From: Candidatus Enterococcus myersii
GTDB lineage: Bacteria > Bacillota > Bacilli > Lactobacillales > Enterococcaceae
Direction of reading: 5' to 3'
Length of the DNA: 64,000 bases
Assembly (NCBI RefSeq): GCF_017316025.1
Contig: NZ_JAFLVT010000005.1
Coordinates: forward strand, 62,001-126,000
Part shown: one piece after another, positions 21,047 to 29,606 of the stretch
Layout of the letters: every line of letters begins with the position of its first letter
Numbering within the stretch: the stretch's first letter is position 1
Notes under the pieces: generated by a model
The model's database searches: none
The model's input: the letters and a program-made list of their open reading frames with translations, nothing else
What the model was told of the DNA's origin: nothing
Program-made: the position numbers and the translations under genes

Positions 21047-21062
21047 ATTGGTATAGTCTTAT
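21047..21062 (-). promoter_or_regulatory. NagR (dre-type) operator 3 upstream of the glmS promoter
   Basis: Plus-strand ATTGGTATAGTCTTAT, about 22 bp upstream of the -35. Together with operators 1 and 2 it brackets the promoter, an arrangement that allows looping. Confidence 0.55.
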
Positions 21063-21190
21063 TTCAAGCATTCCAATTTTAATTTTTTTTAAATACGTTG
21101 CATTTTTATTTTTTTCTAATTTACAATTATTTACTTAATCGCTGTTTTTTTTGCTTTCTTTTCGCTACAATGAGAAAGATAAAACCTTTC

Positions 21191-21217
21191 TTTTCCTCGT
21201 AAGGGATACGAAGAAAA
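21191..21217 (+). promoter_or_regulatory. Leader hairpin of the small-protein/sppA operon
   Basis: TTTTCCTCGTA (21191-21201) pairs with TACGAAGAAAA (21207-21217), one mismatch, 5-base loop. A possible -10 TACAAT lies at 21166-21171. No U-tract follows. Confidence 0.35.
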
Positions 21218-21257
21218 CAGGTGATGGATTATTTTATCAAAATAAAAGGAGGACCAA

Positions 21258-21548
21258 ATGGACAATATCGTACGTTGCATGTCTTTTAAACAATTAAAAG
21301 CCGCTGTTGCAAAATTAGAGGCGACAGCTGGAATCACAGAAGAAACCAAAATTTTTTTAGATACAGGCTGGGATAGTTTGCAAGAGGTTTCACCAGAAAG
21401 TATTGAAGTGAAAAAAGCGCGCTATTTTGAAGTGCAAGATCCTGTTAGTAAGGAATATTTTGGCGGTTTTGCGTTAAGTGAAAAAGCCGAAAAAGTAAAG
21501 GCTACAGGTGCAGAAGAAACTGTCATTGTAATTGAAAATTTATATTAA
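21258..21548 (+). CDS. Conserved-looking 96-residue protein of unknown function
   Basis: Small acidic soluble protein with no signal peptide or membrane segment. The N-terminus (VRCMSFKQLKAAVAKLEATA) should form a helix; the rest alternates short charged strands. Strong ribosome site AAAGGAGG (21245-21252) before ATG 21258. It is followed 24 bases later by sppA and is likely the first gene of that operon. Function not recognised; the operon context (signal peptide peptidase, RDD membrane protein) is the only hint. Coding status is supported by ribosome site, composition and spacing. Confidence 0.8.
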   Translation: MDNIVRCMSFKQLKAAVAKLEATAGITEETKIFLDTGWDSLQEVSPESIEVKKARYFEVQDPVSKEYFGGFALSEKAEKVKATGAEETVIVIENLY

Positions 21549-21572
21549 TAGTCAAAATTAAAGGAGTAGAAA

Positions 21573-22604
21573 ATGAATAAAAGAAGATGGATTGCAGTTG
21601 TTATCGCAGTTGGGTTGTTTGTTTTTTCAGCGGTGTCTTCTCGGGTTGCCACCCATAATGAGGCCGAGAGCCAACAAGCACTGGCAGGATTAAATGCATT
21701 ATTGTATGGGTCAAATCAATTGGAAAAAAATGTCATTGAAGATGGCGATGCTGATAAACAGATTGCCAAATTGACTGTTGACGGTACGATTGCAGATACA
21801 GGTAGTGGTGGTATCTTTTCGACGGCAACGTATAGTCACCAAGATTTCCTAGCACAGTTACAAGAAATTCAGAGGGATGGAAATATTAAAGGGATTTTGT
21901 TAGAAGTAAATTCTCCTGGTGGTGGAGTTTATGAGAGTGCTGAAATTGCCAAGGAATTTGCCAAAATTAAAGAATTAAAGATTCCTGTCTATGTTAGTAT
22001 GAAAAATATGGCTGCCAGCGGTGGTTATTATATCTCAGCAGCTGCTAATAAAATTTTTGCTACCGATGAAACGGTAACAGGTTCCATTGGCGTCATTATG
22101 TCTGGGGTAAACTATAGTGGTTTAATGGAGAAATTAGGTATCACCGATGAAACCTATAAAAGTGGGGCCTTAAAAGACATGGGCTCTACTACTAGAAAAC
22201 CCACGCAAAAAGATCAAGAAGTCTTGCAAACGTATGTCAACAATGCCTATGACCGGTTTGTTAAAGTGGTAGCAAAAGGTCGCGGCATGTCAGAAGCTGC
22301 CGTACGTAAAATTGCTGATGGTCGTATTTACGATGGAGCACAAGCAAAAGCAAATGGATTAGTTGATGAAATTGGTTTTCCAGAAGATGCGCTAGCCGCA
22401 CTAAAAAAAGACCAAAAATTAACCAACGCGCAAGTAATTGAATATTCTGTTGGCGATACCGGTTTTTATTCTTCTTGGTTAGGCAATAAGGCAGCTAAAT
22501 TACAAGGACTAGCACCAAGTGAAGATAGTACATTAGTGCATTTATTTGCATCGCTTGGAAATGCTCAGGCACCAAAACCTCTTTATTATTACGGAGGACA
22601 ATAA
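21573..22604 (+). CDS. sppA: Signal peptide peptidase SppA
   Basis: 343-residue membrane-anchored serine protease (S49, ClpP fold) that degrades leftover signal peptides. One N-terminal anchor (about 6-22). Catalytic Ser lies in MAASGGYYIS (about residue 149) and the general-base Lys probably in ETYKSGALKDMGS (about 201). The substrate groove strand EVNSPGGGV is also seen. Length matches the single-domain Gram-positive form. Ribosome site AAGGAG before ATG. In enterococci, lipoprotein signal-peptide fragments also serve as pheromones, so an intramembrane/extracellular peptidase of this type is relevant to the lipoproteins in this window. Confidence 0.95.
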   Translation: MNKRRWIAVVIAVGLFVFSAVSSRVATHNEAESQQALAGLNALLYGSNQLEKNVIEDGDADKQIAKLTVDGTIADTGSGGIFSTATYSHQDFLAQLQEIQRDGNIKGILLEVNSPGGGVYESAEIAKEFAKIKELKIPVYVSMKNMAASGGYYISAAANKIFATDETVTGSIGVIMSGVNYSGLMEKLGITDETYKSGALKDMGSTTRKPTQKDQEVLQTYVNNAYDRFVKVVAKGRGMSEAAVRKIADGRIYDGAQAKANGLVDEIGFPEDALAALKKDQKLTNAQVIEYSVGDTGFYSSWLGNKAAKLQGLAPSEDSTLVHLFASLGNAQAPKPLYYYGGQ

Positions 22605-22605
22605 A

Positions 22606-23199
22606 ATGAGCGATAAAATACAAGGTCCAAAAGTATTTAAAACAAAAGATGATAAAAAAAACTTCACCCAAGAAGAAGTAAAAAAGCAGCAGAAAATATG
22701 GCGTCCGTTGCTAAATGAAAAAAATGAAAATAAAAAGTATTTCCCCAACTATTTTTATGCTGGTTTTTGGATTCGCATGTTTGCCTATTGCCTTGACTTA
22801 ATGTGTATTCATGCGATTACAAACGCAACAGTAGGTTTAACATATCGCGTGGCGGCAGTAGAAATAGCAACTAATTTTTTAAGTTTTTCTAGTCTTTTGT
22901 CATTGGCGATTTATTTAGCGTATTTCACTTTATTGACAAAATTAAATCACGGACAAACTATTGGGAAAATGGTCTTTGGCATTCGCGTAGTTTCTTTAAG
23001 TGAAACAGAACTTTCCTGGGGAACAGTTATTGTCAGAGAAACTGTTTGCCGCTTTATCTTAAAAGGATTTCCGTTTGTTTTAGGGTACATTGTAGCAGCC
23101 TTTACAGATCACAAACAACACGTGGGTGATTATTTTTCGGACACTTCGGTAATTACCATTAATGTTTTGAAAGCTTTCAATAAAGAATTACGGGCTTAA
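22606..23199 (+). CDS. RDD-family membrane protein
   Basis: 197 residues. A charged N-terminus (about 1-50, Lys-rich) is followed by three membrane segments. The motif FWIRMFAYCLD at the first helix, GQTIGKMVFGIRVV between helices, and DHKQHVGDYFSDT at the end are typical of RDD proteins, some of which move small solutes or sodium. The start is ATG 22606 with GGAGG at 22593-22597 inside the sppA end; the longer upstream reading was rejected. Gene is one base after the sppA stop, clearly co-transcribed. Substrate unknown. Confidence 0.88.
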   Translation: MSDKIQGPKVFKTKDDKKNFTQEEVKKQQKIWRPLLNEKNENKKYFPNYFYAGFWIRMFAYCLDLMCIHAITNATVGLTYRVAAVEIATNFLSFSSLLSLAIYLAYFTLLTKLNHGQTIGKMVFGIRVVSLSETELSWGTVIVRETVCRFILKGFPFVLGYIVAAFTDHKQHVGDYFSDTSVITINVLKAFNKELRA

Positions 23200-23222
23200 T
23201 TTTAACAAAGCAGGTGTTAAAA

Positions 23223-24170
23223 ATGGGTGAAAAAATTGTCTTCCCAGATGAATTGCAACGAAATATTCGTTTAGCAAAAAAAGCAATGGAACAAAAAGAG
23301 TTTCTAACGAGCGTTACTTATTTACAAAAAGCTTATGAGATGGAAATGTCATTTGAGATTAATCAGCTCTATACAGAAGCTTTATTAAAAAGTGAAGATT
23401 TTAAAAGTGCACTGCAAATAGCACAAGACTTTGCGATTGAATATCAGAAAACGGCGACAACAATAACAACCTATGTAAGAATTTTATTATTAAATCAACA
23501 GTTTTTAACTGCTCGTAAGCTAGTTATACAAAACAGTCTTTTGACAAAAGAGCAAAAAAAAACATTAACCCAACAGATTAAACAATTGGAGTTGGCAATT
23601 GATTTATTAGATCCGGAAAGTTTGCAAGTAAAAAGACAGCTTTTAAATCAGTGGGATGAAAGTTTAATGCCGATTATAACAGCGGACTGGGAAGTTTTTG
23701 TGGGGCAGTTAACTTATCCTCAATTTATCGGGCTAATGCAGGATTTTTTACCCAAATGCCGAAATAATTTTTTGCGGCCGCGCTTAGTAGAGGAGCTCGT
23801 TTTATTAGGCTGCGATAAAGTCATTCGTTGTGCCCGTTGGGATAATACAATAGCGACTATAAATTTAAAAGAACTTAAATTACCCGAAGAAGTCCCAGCT
23901 TATCAAAAATTAAAAACATATTTTGAAACAGAAATTGCCGCGACAGACATCCAACTGGCAAATTACTGCTTAACTGAGCTAAGTGCGCAATTAGCTGTAA
24001 CGTATCCTTTTGTACCTTTCACTGACGATTTAAAAAGGTGGGAGCAAAGTTATATTTTAGAATATCAGGCAATGATGGGAAATAATAAAGCAGTAGCGGG
24101 GCTAGAAAAACTAGCTGACATCACAAAACAAAAAGAAAAAATTCGGCAAATTTATCAAGTGATTTTCTAA
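23223..24170 (+). CDS. TPR-like helical protein of unknown function
   Basis: 315 residues, almost entirely helical. The first ~110 residues show tetratricopeptide-like spacing (AKKAMEQKEFLTSVTYLQKAYEM, then LLKSEDFKSALQIAQDFA, split here for brevity by helix). No membrane segment, no catalytic motif recognised. Similar proteins occur next to tig/clpX in Lactobacillales. ATG 23223 has CAGGTG six bases before it; a GTG at 23214 overlaps that site. Spacing of 23 bases from the RDD gene suggests the same operon. A promoter for tig follows. Confidence 0.75.
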   Translation: MGEKIVFPDELQRNIRLAKKAMEQKEFLTSVTYLQKAYEMEMSFEINQLYTEALLKSEDFKSALQIAQDFAIEYQKTATTITTYVRILLLNQQFLTARKLVIQNSLLTKEQKKTLTQQIKQLELAIDLLDPESLQVKRQLLNQWDESLMPIITADWEVFVGQLTYPQFIGLMQDFLPKCRNNFLRPRLVEELVLLGCDKVIRCARWDNTIATINLKELKLPEEVPAYQKLKTYFETEIAATDIQLANYCLTELSAQLAVTYPFVPFTDDLKRWEQSYILEYQAMMGNNKAVAGLEKLADITKQKEKIRQIYQVIF

Positions 24171-24201
24171 AGTTTTTTTTACTTTCAATAACCTTAAAAT
24201 G

Positions 24202-24230
24202 TTTACAATTCCTAAGGGTTAGTGTACTAT
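24202..24230 (+). promoter_or_regulatory. Promoter of tig
   Basis: TTTACA (24202-24207), 17 bp, TACTAT (24225-24230), giving a leader of about 50 nt before the tig start. Confidence 0.65.
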
Positions 24231-24287
24231 TTAAAAGTATGCATGAAAGTATTTCATAGTAAAATTAGTTTATTCGGAGGGAAACAC

Positions 24288-25571
24288 ATGACTGCAAAAT
24301 GGGAAAAAACTGGCACCAATGATGGTGTATTAACATTTTCAATCGATCAAGCTGAAATTCAAAAAGGTTTGACACAAGCATTCAACAAAGTAAAAGGAAA
24401 TTTAAATGTACCTGGCTTCCGTAAAGGGAAAGTTTCACGCCAAGTATTTAACCGTATGTACGGCGAAGAAGCCCTATATGAAGACGCATTGAACGCTGTA
24501 TTACCAGAAAATTACGAAGCTGCAGTGAAAGAAGCCGGAATCGATCCTGTTTCTCAACCAAAAATTGACATTGACAGCATGGAAAAAGATCAAGATTGGG
24601 TAATCAAAGCTGAAGTTACGGTTAAACCTGAAGTTAAATTAGGGGACTACAAAGACTTAACTGTTGAAAAACAAGATCGCACAGTCACAGAAGCAGACGT
24701 TGACGCAAAATTAAAACAAGAACAAGAACAACAAGCTGAGTTAGTGATTAAAGAAGACGAAGCAGCTGCAAACGGCGACACTGTTGTGATTGACTTTGAA
24801 GGTTTTGTAGACGGAGTTGCATTTGAAGGCGGCAAAGGCGACAATTACTCATTAGAATTAGGTTCAGGTTCATTCATTCCTGGTTTTGAAGAACAATTAG
24901 TAGATCATAAAGCTGGCGATAATGTGGATGTTACTGTAACTTTCCCTGAAGACTATCAAGCAGAAGATTTAGCTGGTAAAGAAGCTATCTTCAAAGTAGT
25001 TGTTCACGAAGTAAAAACAAAAGAATTACCTGAATTGGATGATGAATTTGCAAAAGACGTTGACGAAAACGTTGAAACTTTAGCAGAATTAAAAGAAAAA
25101 TACATGACAGAATTAACAGAAGCAAAAGAAAAAGCAGCTGAAGATGCTAAAGATGAATTAGCTATTAGAACTGCTGTTGAAAATGCTGAAATTCTTGATT
25201 TACCACATGTAATGGTTCATGATGAAGTACACCGTTCTATGGACGAATTTTTAAACAACATGCAACGTCAAGGTATTTCACCTGAAATGTATTACCAATT
25301 GACTGGTTCAACAGAAGCAGATTTACACAAACAATTTGAAGGCGAAGCTGAAAACCGAGTTAAAACAAACTTGGTAATTGAAGCTATTGCTGCTGCAGAA
25401 AACTTAGAAGCAACAGAAGCAGATGTTGAAAAAGAAATCGCTGAATTGTCTGAAGCATACAACATGCCAGTTGATCAAATCAAACGCGTTTTAACAGAAG
25501 ATATGTTAAAACATGATATCACAATGAAAAAAGCGGTTGAACTTGTTACAGGAACAGCTGTTGAAAAATAA
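24288..25571 (+). CDS. tig: Trigger factor, ribosome-associated chaperone/prolyl isomerase
   Basis: 427 residues, the standard length. N-terminal ribosome-binding domain with GFRKGKVSR (the family signature GFRxGKxP region, about 43-51). A central FKBP-type PPIase domain (about 160-245; [30 protein letters not shown]) and a C-terminal helical cradle follow. Binds nascent chains at the tunnel exit. Start ATG 24288 has GGAGGG at 24276-24281; the 22 upstream in-frame codons cover the promoter and leader and are not coding. Codon use is markedly cleaner than neighbours, consistent with high expression. Confidence 0.98.
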   Translation: MTAKWEKTGTNDGVLTFSIDQAEIQKGLTQAFNKVKGNLNVPGFRKGKVSRQVFNRMYGEEALYEDALNAVLPENYEAAVKEAGIDPVSQPKIDIDSMEKDQDWVIKAEVTVKPEVKLGDYKDLTVEKQDRTVTEADVDAKLKQEQEQQAELVIKEDEAAANGDTVVIDFEGFVDGVAFEGGKGDNYSLELGSGSFIPGFEEQLVDHKAGDNVDVTVTFPEDYQAEDLAGKEAIFKVVVHEVKTKELPELDDEFAKDVDENVETLAELKEKYMTELTEAKEKAAEDAKDELAIRTAVENAEILDLPHVMVHDEVHRSMDEFLNNMQRQGISPEMYYQLTGSTEADLHKQFEGEAENRVKTNLVIEAIAAAENLEATEADVEKEIAELSEAYNMPVDQIKRVLTEDMLKHDITMKKAVELVTGTAVEK

Positions 25572-25585
25572 TTTTTAAAATTGAA

Positions 25586-25614
25586 GCCGCCAGCTTGTGC
25601 TGGTGGTTTTTTTT
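25586..25614 (+). terminator. Intrinsic terminator of tig
   Basis: GCCGCCAGC/GCTGGTGGT stem (25586-25594, 25599-25607), loop TTGT, eight or more Ts. Confidence 0.92.
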
Positions 25615-25717
25615 GCTTTATTGCCCTTAAAAAAATGGAAGCTGGCTTTATATTTTATTAAAAAACGATTGTACTTGGCCACAATGAAAGCAACTACTTT
25701 TTCTTTCGTAAATAGTA

Positions 25718-25726
25718 TGCTATCAT
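25718..25726 (+). promoter_or_regulatory. Extended -10 promoter of clpX
   Basis: TGCTATCAT, with a T-rich but non-consensus -35 region. Gives a leader of about 65 nt. No CtsR-type heptamer repeat was seen nearby. Confidence 0.5.
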
Positions 25727-25796
25727 AGTTTAAGACTGTTTAAATCAGTTATCCAGCACTCGTTAAGAGTACGGAAATTTTTCAAGGGGTGAGACC

Positions 25797-27035
25797 ATGT
25801 ACGACAACACTAGCGGAAATGAAACTGTACGTTGTTCATTTTGCGGTAAATCGCAAGAAGAAGTGCGTAAGATCGTCGCCGGTCCCGGGGTCTACATTTG
25901 TAACGAGTGTATCGACTTATGCAAAGAGATCATTGACGAGGAGTTCCTGGATGAAGAAGTGCGGGAATTCATCGATGTACCTAAACCAAAAGAAATCTTA
26001 GCAATTTTAAATGAATATGTAATCGGCCAAGACCGTGCGAAAAAAGCATTGGCTGTGGCGGTTTACAATCATTACAAACGTGTGAATGCGGAAAGTAGCG
26101 AAGATGAGGTAGAATTACAAAAAAGTAATATCTGTTTAATCGGGCCTACCGGCTCAGGAAAAACTTTCTTAGCCCAAACATTAGCCCGTTCTCTTAACGT
26201 TCCATTTGCAATTGCGGATGCTACAAGCTTGACAGAAGCTGGTTATGTAGGTGAAGATGTCGAAAATATTTTATTAAAACTTTTACAAGCGGCTGACTTC
26301 AATGTTGAAAGAGCCCAAAAAGGGATTATTTATATTGATGAAATCGATAAAATTGCCCGTAAGAGTGAGAATGTTTCAATTACACGAGATGTTTCTGGTG
26401 AAGGCGTGCAGCAAGCTTTGCTTAAAATCTTAGAAGGCACAGAAGCAAGTGTACCACCACAAGGCGGCAGAAAGCATCCTCATCAAGAAATGATTCAAAT
26501 TGATACGACTAACATCTTATTTATCGTTGGTGGTGCTTTTGATGGAATTGAAACAATCGTTAAAAATCGAATGGGTGAAAAAATCATCGGTTTTGGCACG
26601 AACAATAAAAAAATCGGTGATGACGAAAGTGTGATGCAACACATCATCCCTGAAGATTTATTGAAGTTTGGTTTGATTCCTGAATTTATCGGGCGCTTGC
26701 CAGTCATGGCTGCCTTAGATAAATTGACAAATGATGATTTAGTCCGCATTTTAACGGAGCCTAAAAATGCATTAGTCAAACAATACAAAAAGTTGATGTC
26801 TTTAGATGAGACTGAATTAACCTTTGAACCATCCGCGCTAAAAGCAATTGCAGCAAAAGCGATTGAGCGTAATACTGGTGCGCGGGGTCTGCGCTCGATT
26901 ATTGAAGATATTATGATGGATGTCATGTTTGATGTGCCAAGTGATGGAGATATTAAAGAAGTTATCATCACAGAAGATGCTGTCACAGGTGTTGGTGCAC
27001 CAAAAGTTATTTATGCTGAGAAAAAAGCGGGATAA
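25797..27035 (+). CDS. clpX: ClpX, ATP-dependent unfoldase of ClpXP
   Basis: 412 residues. N-terminal zinc-binding domain (CSFCGK and CNEC, Cys about 13, 16, 35, 38), then the AAA+ module: Walker A GPTGSGKT, pore loop GYVGED, Walker [13 protein letters not shown] loop GGRKHPHQE and arginine-finger region PEFIGRLPV. Recognises tagged substrates and feeds them to ClpP. No clpP in this window. ATG 25797 follows AAGGGGTGAG. ysxC follows after a hairpin, as in many Firmicutes. Confidence 0.98.
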   Translation: MYDNTSGNETVRCSFCGKSQEEVRKIVAGPGVYICNECIDLCKEIIDEEFLDEEVREFIDVPKPKEILAILNEYVIGQDRAKKALAVAVYNHYKRVNAESSEDEVELQKSNICLIGPTGSGKTFLAQTLARSLNVPFAIADATSLTEAGYVGEDVENILLKLLQAADFNVERAQKGIIYIDEIDKIARKSENVSITRDVSGEGVQQALLKILEGTEASVPPQGGRKHPHQEMIQIDTTNILFIVGGAFDGIETIVKNRMGEKIIGFGTNNKKIGDDESVMQHIIPEDLLKFGLIPEFIGRLPVMAALDKLTNDDLVRILTEPKNALVKQYKKLMSLDETELTFEPSALKAIAAKAIERNTGARGLRSIIEDIMMDVMFDVPSDGDIKEVIITEDAVTGVGAPKVIYAEKKAG

Positions 27036-27043
27036 ATGAACAA

Positions 27044-27070
27044 AAAAGCTGGGGCTCGTACCCAGCTTTT
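27044..27070 (+). terminator. Hairpin between clpX and ysxC, partial terminator
   Basis: AAAAGCTGGG (27044-27053) pairs with CCCAGCTTTT (27061-27070), 7-base loop. The U-run is only four bases before AGC, so read-through into ysxC is likely. Confidence 0.6.
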
Positions 27071-27097
27071 AGCTTGATTTTTAAAGGAGTGAAATAG

Positions 27098-27682
27098 ATG
27101 AAAGTTCATAACGCAGAAATTGTGATTAGTGCCGTAGCGCCAAAACAATATCCCGAAACAGATTTACCAGAAATCGCGTTGGCAGGACGTTCTAATGTCG
27201 GAAAATCGTCTTTCATTAATACGCTAATCCAGCGAAAAAATCTTGCCCGAACTTCTTCTAAGCCCGGAAAAACCCAAACTCTCAATTTCTATTTGATTGA
27301 GGATACATTGCACTTTGTTGACGTTCCAGGCTATGGCTACGCCAAAGTGTCTAAGAGTGAACGGGCCAAATGGGGGCAGATGATTGAAACTTACTTGACT
27401 CAAAGGGAACAATTGAAGGCAGTAGTATCTTTAGTCGATTTACGCCATGCCCCTAGTCAAGAAGATATTCAAATGTATCAGTTTTTGAAGTACTACGACT
27501 TACCTGTAATCGTAGTTGCAACAAAAGCAGATAAAATTCCCCGTGGCAAATGTAATAAACACGAATCAGTCATTAAAAAAGCTTTGGATTTTGATAGATC
27601 GGATACGTTCATTATTTTTTCTTCGGTGACCAAAGAAGGAAAAGAAGAAGCGTGGCAAGCTATTGAAAGAGCAATTAAATAG
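27098..27682 (+). CDS. ysxC: Ribosome biogenesis GTPase YsxC/EngB
   Basis: 194-residue TRAFAC GTPase for 50S subunit assembly. G1 [10 protein letters not shown]2 region [11 protein letters not shown]3 [10 protein letters not shown]4 ATKADK and G5-like FSSVTKEGK are in order. Ribosome site AAAGGAGTG before ATG 27098. Co-expressed with clpX by read-through is the usual arrangement. A strong terminator begins at its stop codon. Confidence 0.97.
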   Translation: MKVHNAEIVISAVAPKQYPETDLPEIALAGRSNVGKSSFINTLIQRKNLARTSSKPGKTQTLNFYLIEDTLHFVDVPGYGYAKVSKSERAKWGQMIETYLTQREQLKAVVSLVDLRHAPSQEDIQMYQFLKYYDLPVIVVATKADKIPRGKCNKHESVIKKALDFDRSDTFIIFSSVTKEGKEEAWQAIERAIK

Positions 27683-27716
27683 AGTCGAATCATTTCTGAT
27701 TCGACTCTGTTTTTTT
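27681..27716. terminator. Strong terminator after ysxC, overlapping the end of a convergent small gene
   Basis: Perfect 12-bp stem AGAGTCGAATCA/TGATTCGACTCT (27681-27692, 27697-27708), 4-base loop, seven Ts from 27710. The stop codon (27690-27692) and the last codons of the minus-strand 53-residue gene lie inside it. Confidence 0.92.
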
Positions 27717-27851
27717 GCTCTTTTTTTGTTCTTTTTTTATTTCTGGTTTTAAAAAGCGGGAAACATCAACTTCCTCTTTTTTGTCCGGTAAAATTACCAA
27801 ATCATCAAACATTTTATCTAATGAATCATCTCGTTCAAATTTCAAACCCAT
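27690..27851 (-). CDS. 53-residue small acidic/basic protein (SPJ_0845-like)
   Basis: Short protein starting MGLKFERDDSLDKMF and ending in a Lys-rich tail (KKEQKKSKKTESNQK). The ATG at 27851 has a near-perfect ribosome site GGAGGTGG six bases away, so I prefer it to the upstream ATG at 27881 that would add ten residues. The RDDxLDKxFDxxxxLPD pattern resembles small uncharacterised proteins of streptococci and enterococci (SPJ_0845 family, from memory). Function unknown. Its 3' end is shared with the ysxC terminator on the opposite strand. Confidence 0.7.
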   Translation of the reverse strand: MGLKFERDDSLDKMFDDLVILPDKKEEVDVSRFLKPEIKKEQKKSKKTESNQK

Positions 27852-27944
27852 CGCAATCCACCTCCAGTTAGAGTTTAGCACGTTTTAGTAGGATTTTTAA
27901 GAAAAAACGATTCCTTTTTACTTTTTTTTAACGCCAATATTAGT

Positions 27945-27950
27945 TATAAT
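27945..27950 (+). promoter_or_regulatory. -10 element before the 432-residue gene
   Basis: Perfect TATAAT 34 bp before the start; the -35 region is a T-run (27922-27927) and weak. Confidence 0.45.
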
Positions 27951-27983
27951 AAAATTATAGAAAGATTAAAAGGTGGTGAGATG

Positions 27984-29282
27984 ATGAAGTTGACAAATAA
28001 GATGTTTATCACAGTGCAATATATCAACTTAAATGACCAAATGATCAAGCGTCATTTGCAAGACTGGCTTGTCTTTGTTCGCCTGCTCTATCAACCACAG
28101 CAGATGATTGTGAACCATGAAGAGATGCAATCTTTTTCTTTAAAGCGTGTTCATCAACTTTTGAGTCAATTAACTGAGCAAGAAGATTTGGAGTTTATTG
28201 TAAAAGAAGGTCCCAATGAATCTTATTTTCATCTGGTCGATGGTAATTTATTAGAAAAGCATCTCGTTTCACAAGAAATTTTTTTAAAAAACAAGCAAAT
28301 AATCTTAAATTATGTCGATGTCAAAATGAAGGAGCGCGGCTTATTTGGCTACATCAGAAATTACGATGAGTATTTGTATCACAATACCGATGATATAAAA
28401 ATGCGCCAAGTATTTCAGCCGCTAGCAGAAATAGAAAAATTACCTAAAATCCGTAATAAAGAAAATAAAACGGTGGTAGATTGTAATCAGTTTGCCGGGT
28501 ATGACATTTTTTATCGTGGTTTTTGTTTAACTTCCTGTTGGCGCGTCTACTTCACTGCTCGTTATCATAAAATCATCCCATTAGCGGTGGTAGAAGAAGT
28601 GCAACAAGTTGAACAAGTAACAAAAACTGCAGAAGATGTGTGGTTCGTTGAACTTTACAAAGATCCCTATCGTTGGCAAGAAGACTTGAATTTGGGCTAT
28701 CAGCGTTTGTTTAGAGACCAGATGGGGATTGATCAATTAGCCTGGGATAATGGCGTTGGAATATTACGTGAACCCTTAATTGAATACGCATACACAGAAA
28801 ATGTCATTCAGACAGTTCAATACCAAAATGACCGGCTGCAGCCAACACCTAAAAAAGAAGCAACGCATTTTGTGACCCGTGTTTATGATATTGTTCACGA
28901 TAATTACCAAGAAAGACGTGTCAAAGGCGTTTTAAATGCGCAGGCTTATTTTCCTTGGATCGATGAGCAGGGAATGAAGATGATGAATTATCTTGTTTTA
29001 AATCCGCAGTATTCTCTGGATGAGGGTCTTTGCGCATATGAATTTTATTTGCGGAACTACTTAGAAATAAATATCACCGATGATCGCTACCATGAATATT
29101 TAGCAATCTTAAATATTTATCTGCCGGATGATTTTCTAACTAAAGTGCCATATAAAATCTTAAAAGAGCGGATGCAAGATATCCATTTTACACGGTTAAA
29201 AAAACGCAAACAGCGTGTATATTTTGATATGAAAAAGAAAAAAATCATTTGCGTGTCAATTTTGTACCATTTTCGGCAATGA
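27984..29282 (+). CDS. Hypothetical protein, 432 residues, not recognised
   Basis: Soluble, rich in aromatic and charged residues; no signal peptide, membrane segment or catalytic motif that I recognise. Two adjacent ATGs (27981, 27984) follow AAAGGTGGTGAG; the second has better spacing. The last ~16 residues (after FDMKKKK) look unlike the rest. A run of seven As at 29238-29244 precedes this change. The -1 frame there stays open for 22 more codons, ending at a TAG at 29309-29311, and reads as plausible protein. A sequencing error or a real frameshift is therefore possible. A 65-residue membrane protein follows. Confidence 0.7.
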   Translation: MKLTNKMFITVQYINLNDQMIKRHLQDWLVFVRLLYQPQQMIVNHEEMQSFSLKRVHQLLSQLTEQEDLEFIVKEGPNESYFHLVDGNLLEKHLVSQEIFLKNKQIILNYVDVKMKERGLFGYIRNYDEYLYHNTDDIKMRQVFQPLAEIEKLPKIRNKENKTVVDCNQFAGYDIFYRGFCLTSCWRVYFTARYHKIIPLAVVEEVQQVEQVTKTAEDVWFVELYKDPYRWQEDLNLGYQRLFRDQMGIDQLAWDNGVGILREPLIEYAYTENVIQTVQYQNDRLQPTPKKEATHFVTRVYDIVHDNYQERRVKGVLNAQAYFPWIDEQGMKMMNYLVLNPQYSLDEGLCAYEFYLRNYLEINITDDRYHEYLAILNIYLPDDFLTKVPYKILKERMQDIHFTRLKKRKQRVYFDMKKKKIICVSILYHFRQ

Positions 29283-29322
29283 AAAATACGAATGAAATAA
29301 AAGTCGTGTAGGGGGTTAAAAA

Positions 29323-29520
29323 ATGGAAGATTTATTGTTTAAAAAGTATATGTTACCAACGGGTGTTCTGACAATCTTACTGTTAATGTTACCGGATTTT
29401 TTCATGAAAATTCCGTTAGCCCTAGCGATTATTTTATTAGGAAGCTGCCTATGTATTTACAAGTATTGGCAATTAGAAGTAAAATTGGAAGTTCAAAAAA
29501 TTAGGAGTGGGAAAGAGTAG
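29323..29520 (+). CDS. Small two-helix membrane protein, 65 residues
   Basis: Two hydrophobic stretches (about 9-27 and 29-48) with a short turn between them (DFFMKIP), then a charged C-terminal tail. Ribosome site AGGGGG in GTAGGGGGTT before ATG 29323, close behind the preceding gene, so probably co-transcribed. Function unknown. Confidence 0.7.
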   Translation: MEDLLFKKYMLPTGVLTILLLMLPDFFMKIPLALAIILLGSCLCIYKYWQLEVKLEVQKIRSGKE

Positions 29521-29548
29521 TAATTTTTCACTAGCAATGTCTGTTATA

Positions 29549-29590
29549 AAAAAGACCAACAATTCATCAATATGAATCGTTGGTCTTTTT
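29549..29590. terminator. Bidirectional terminator between the small membrane gene and fruA
   Basis: 19-position stem with one mismatch (29549-29567 with 29572-29590), loop CAAT, A-run and T-run flanks. Central stem GACCAAC/GTTGGTC. Confidence 0.92.
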
Positions 29591-29606
29591 ACGAAGTTTT
29601 ATTTGT

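Noticed and set aside
26495-26986. 163-codon minus-strand frame inside clpX
   Set aside because: Overlaps the AAA+ core of clpX; Ser/Ile-rich antisense composition, no ribosome site.
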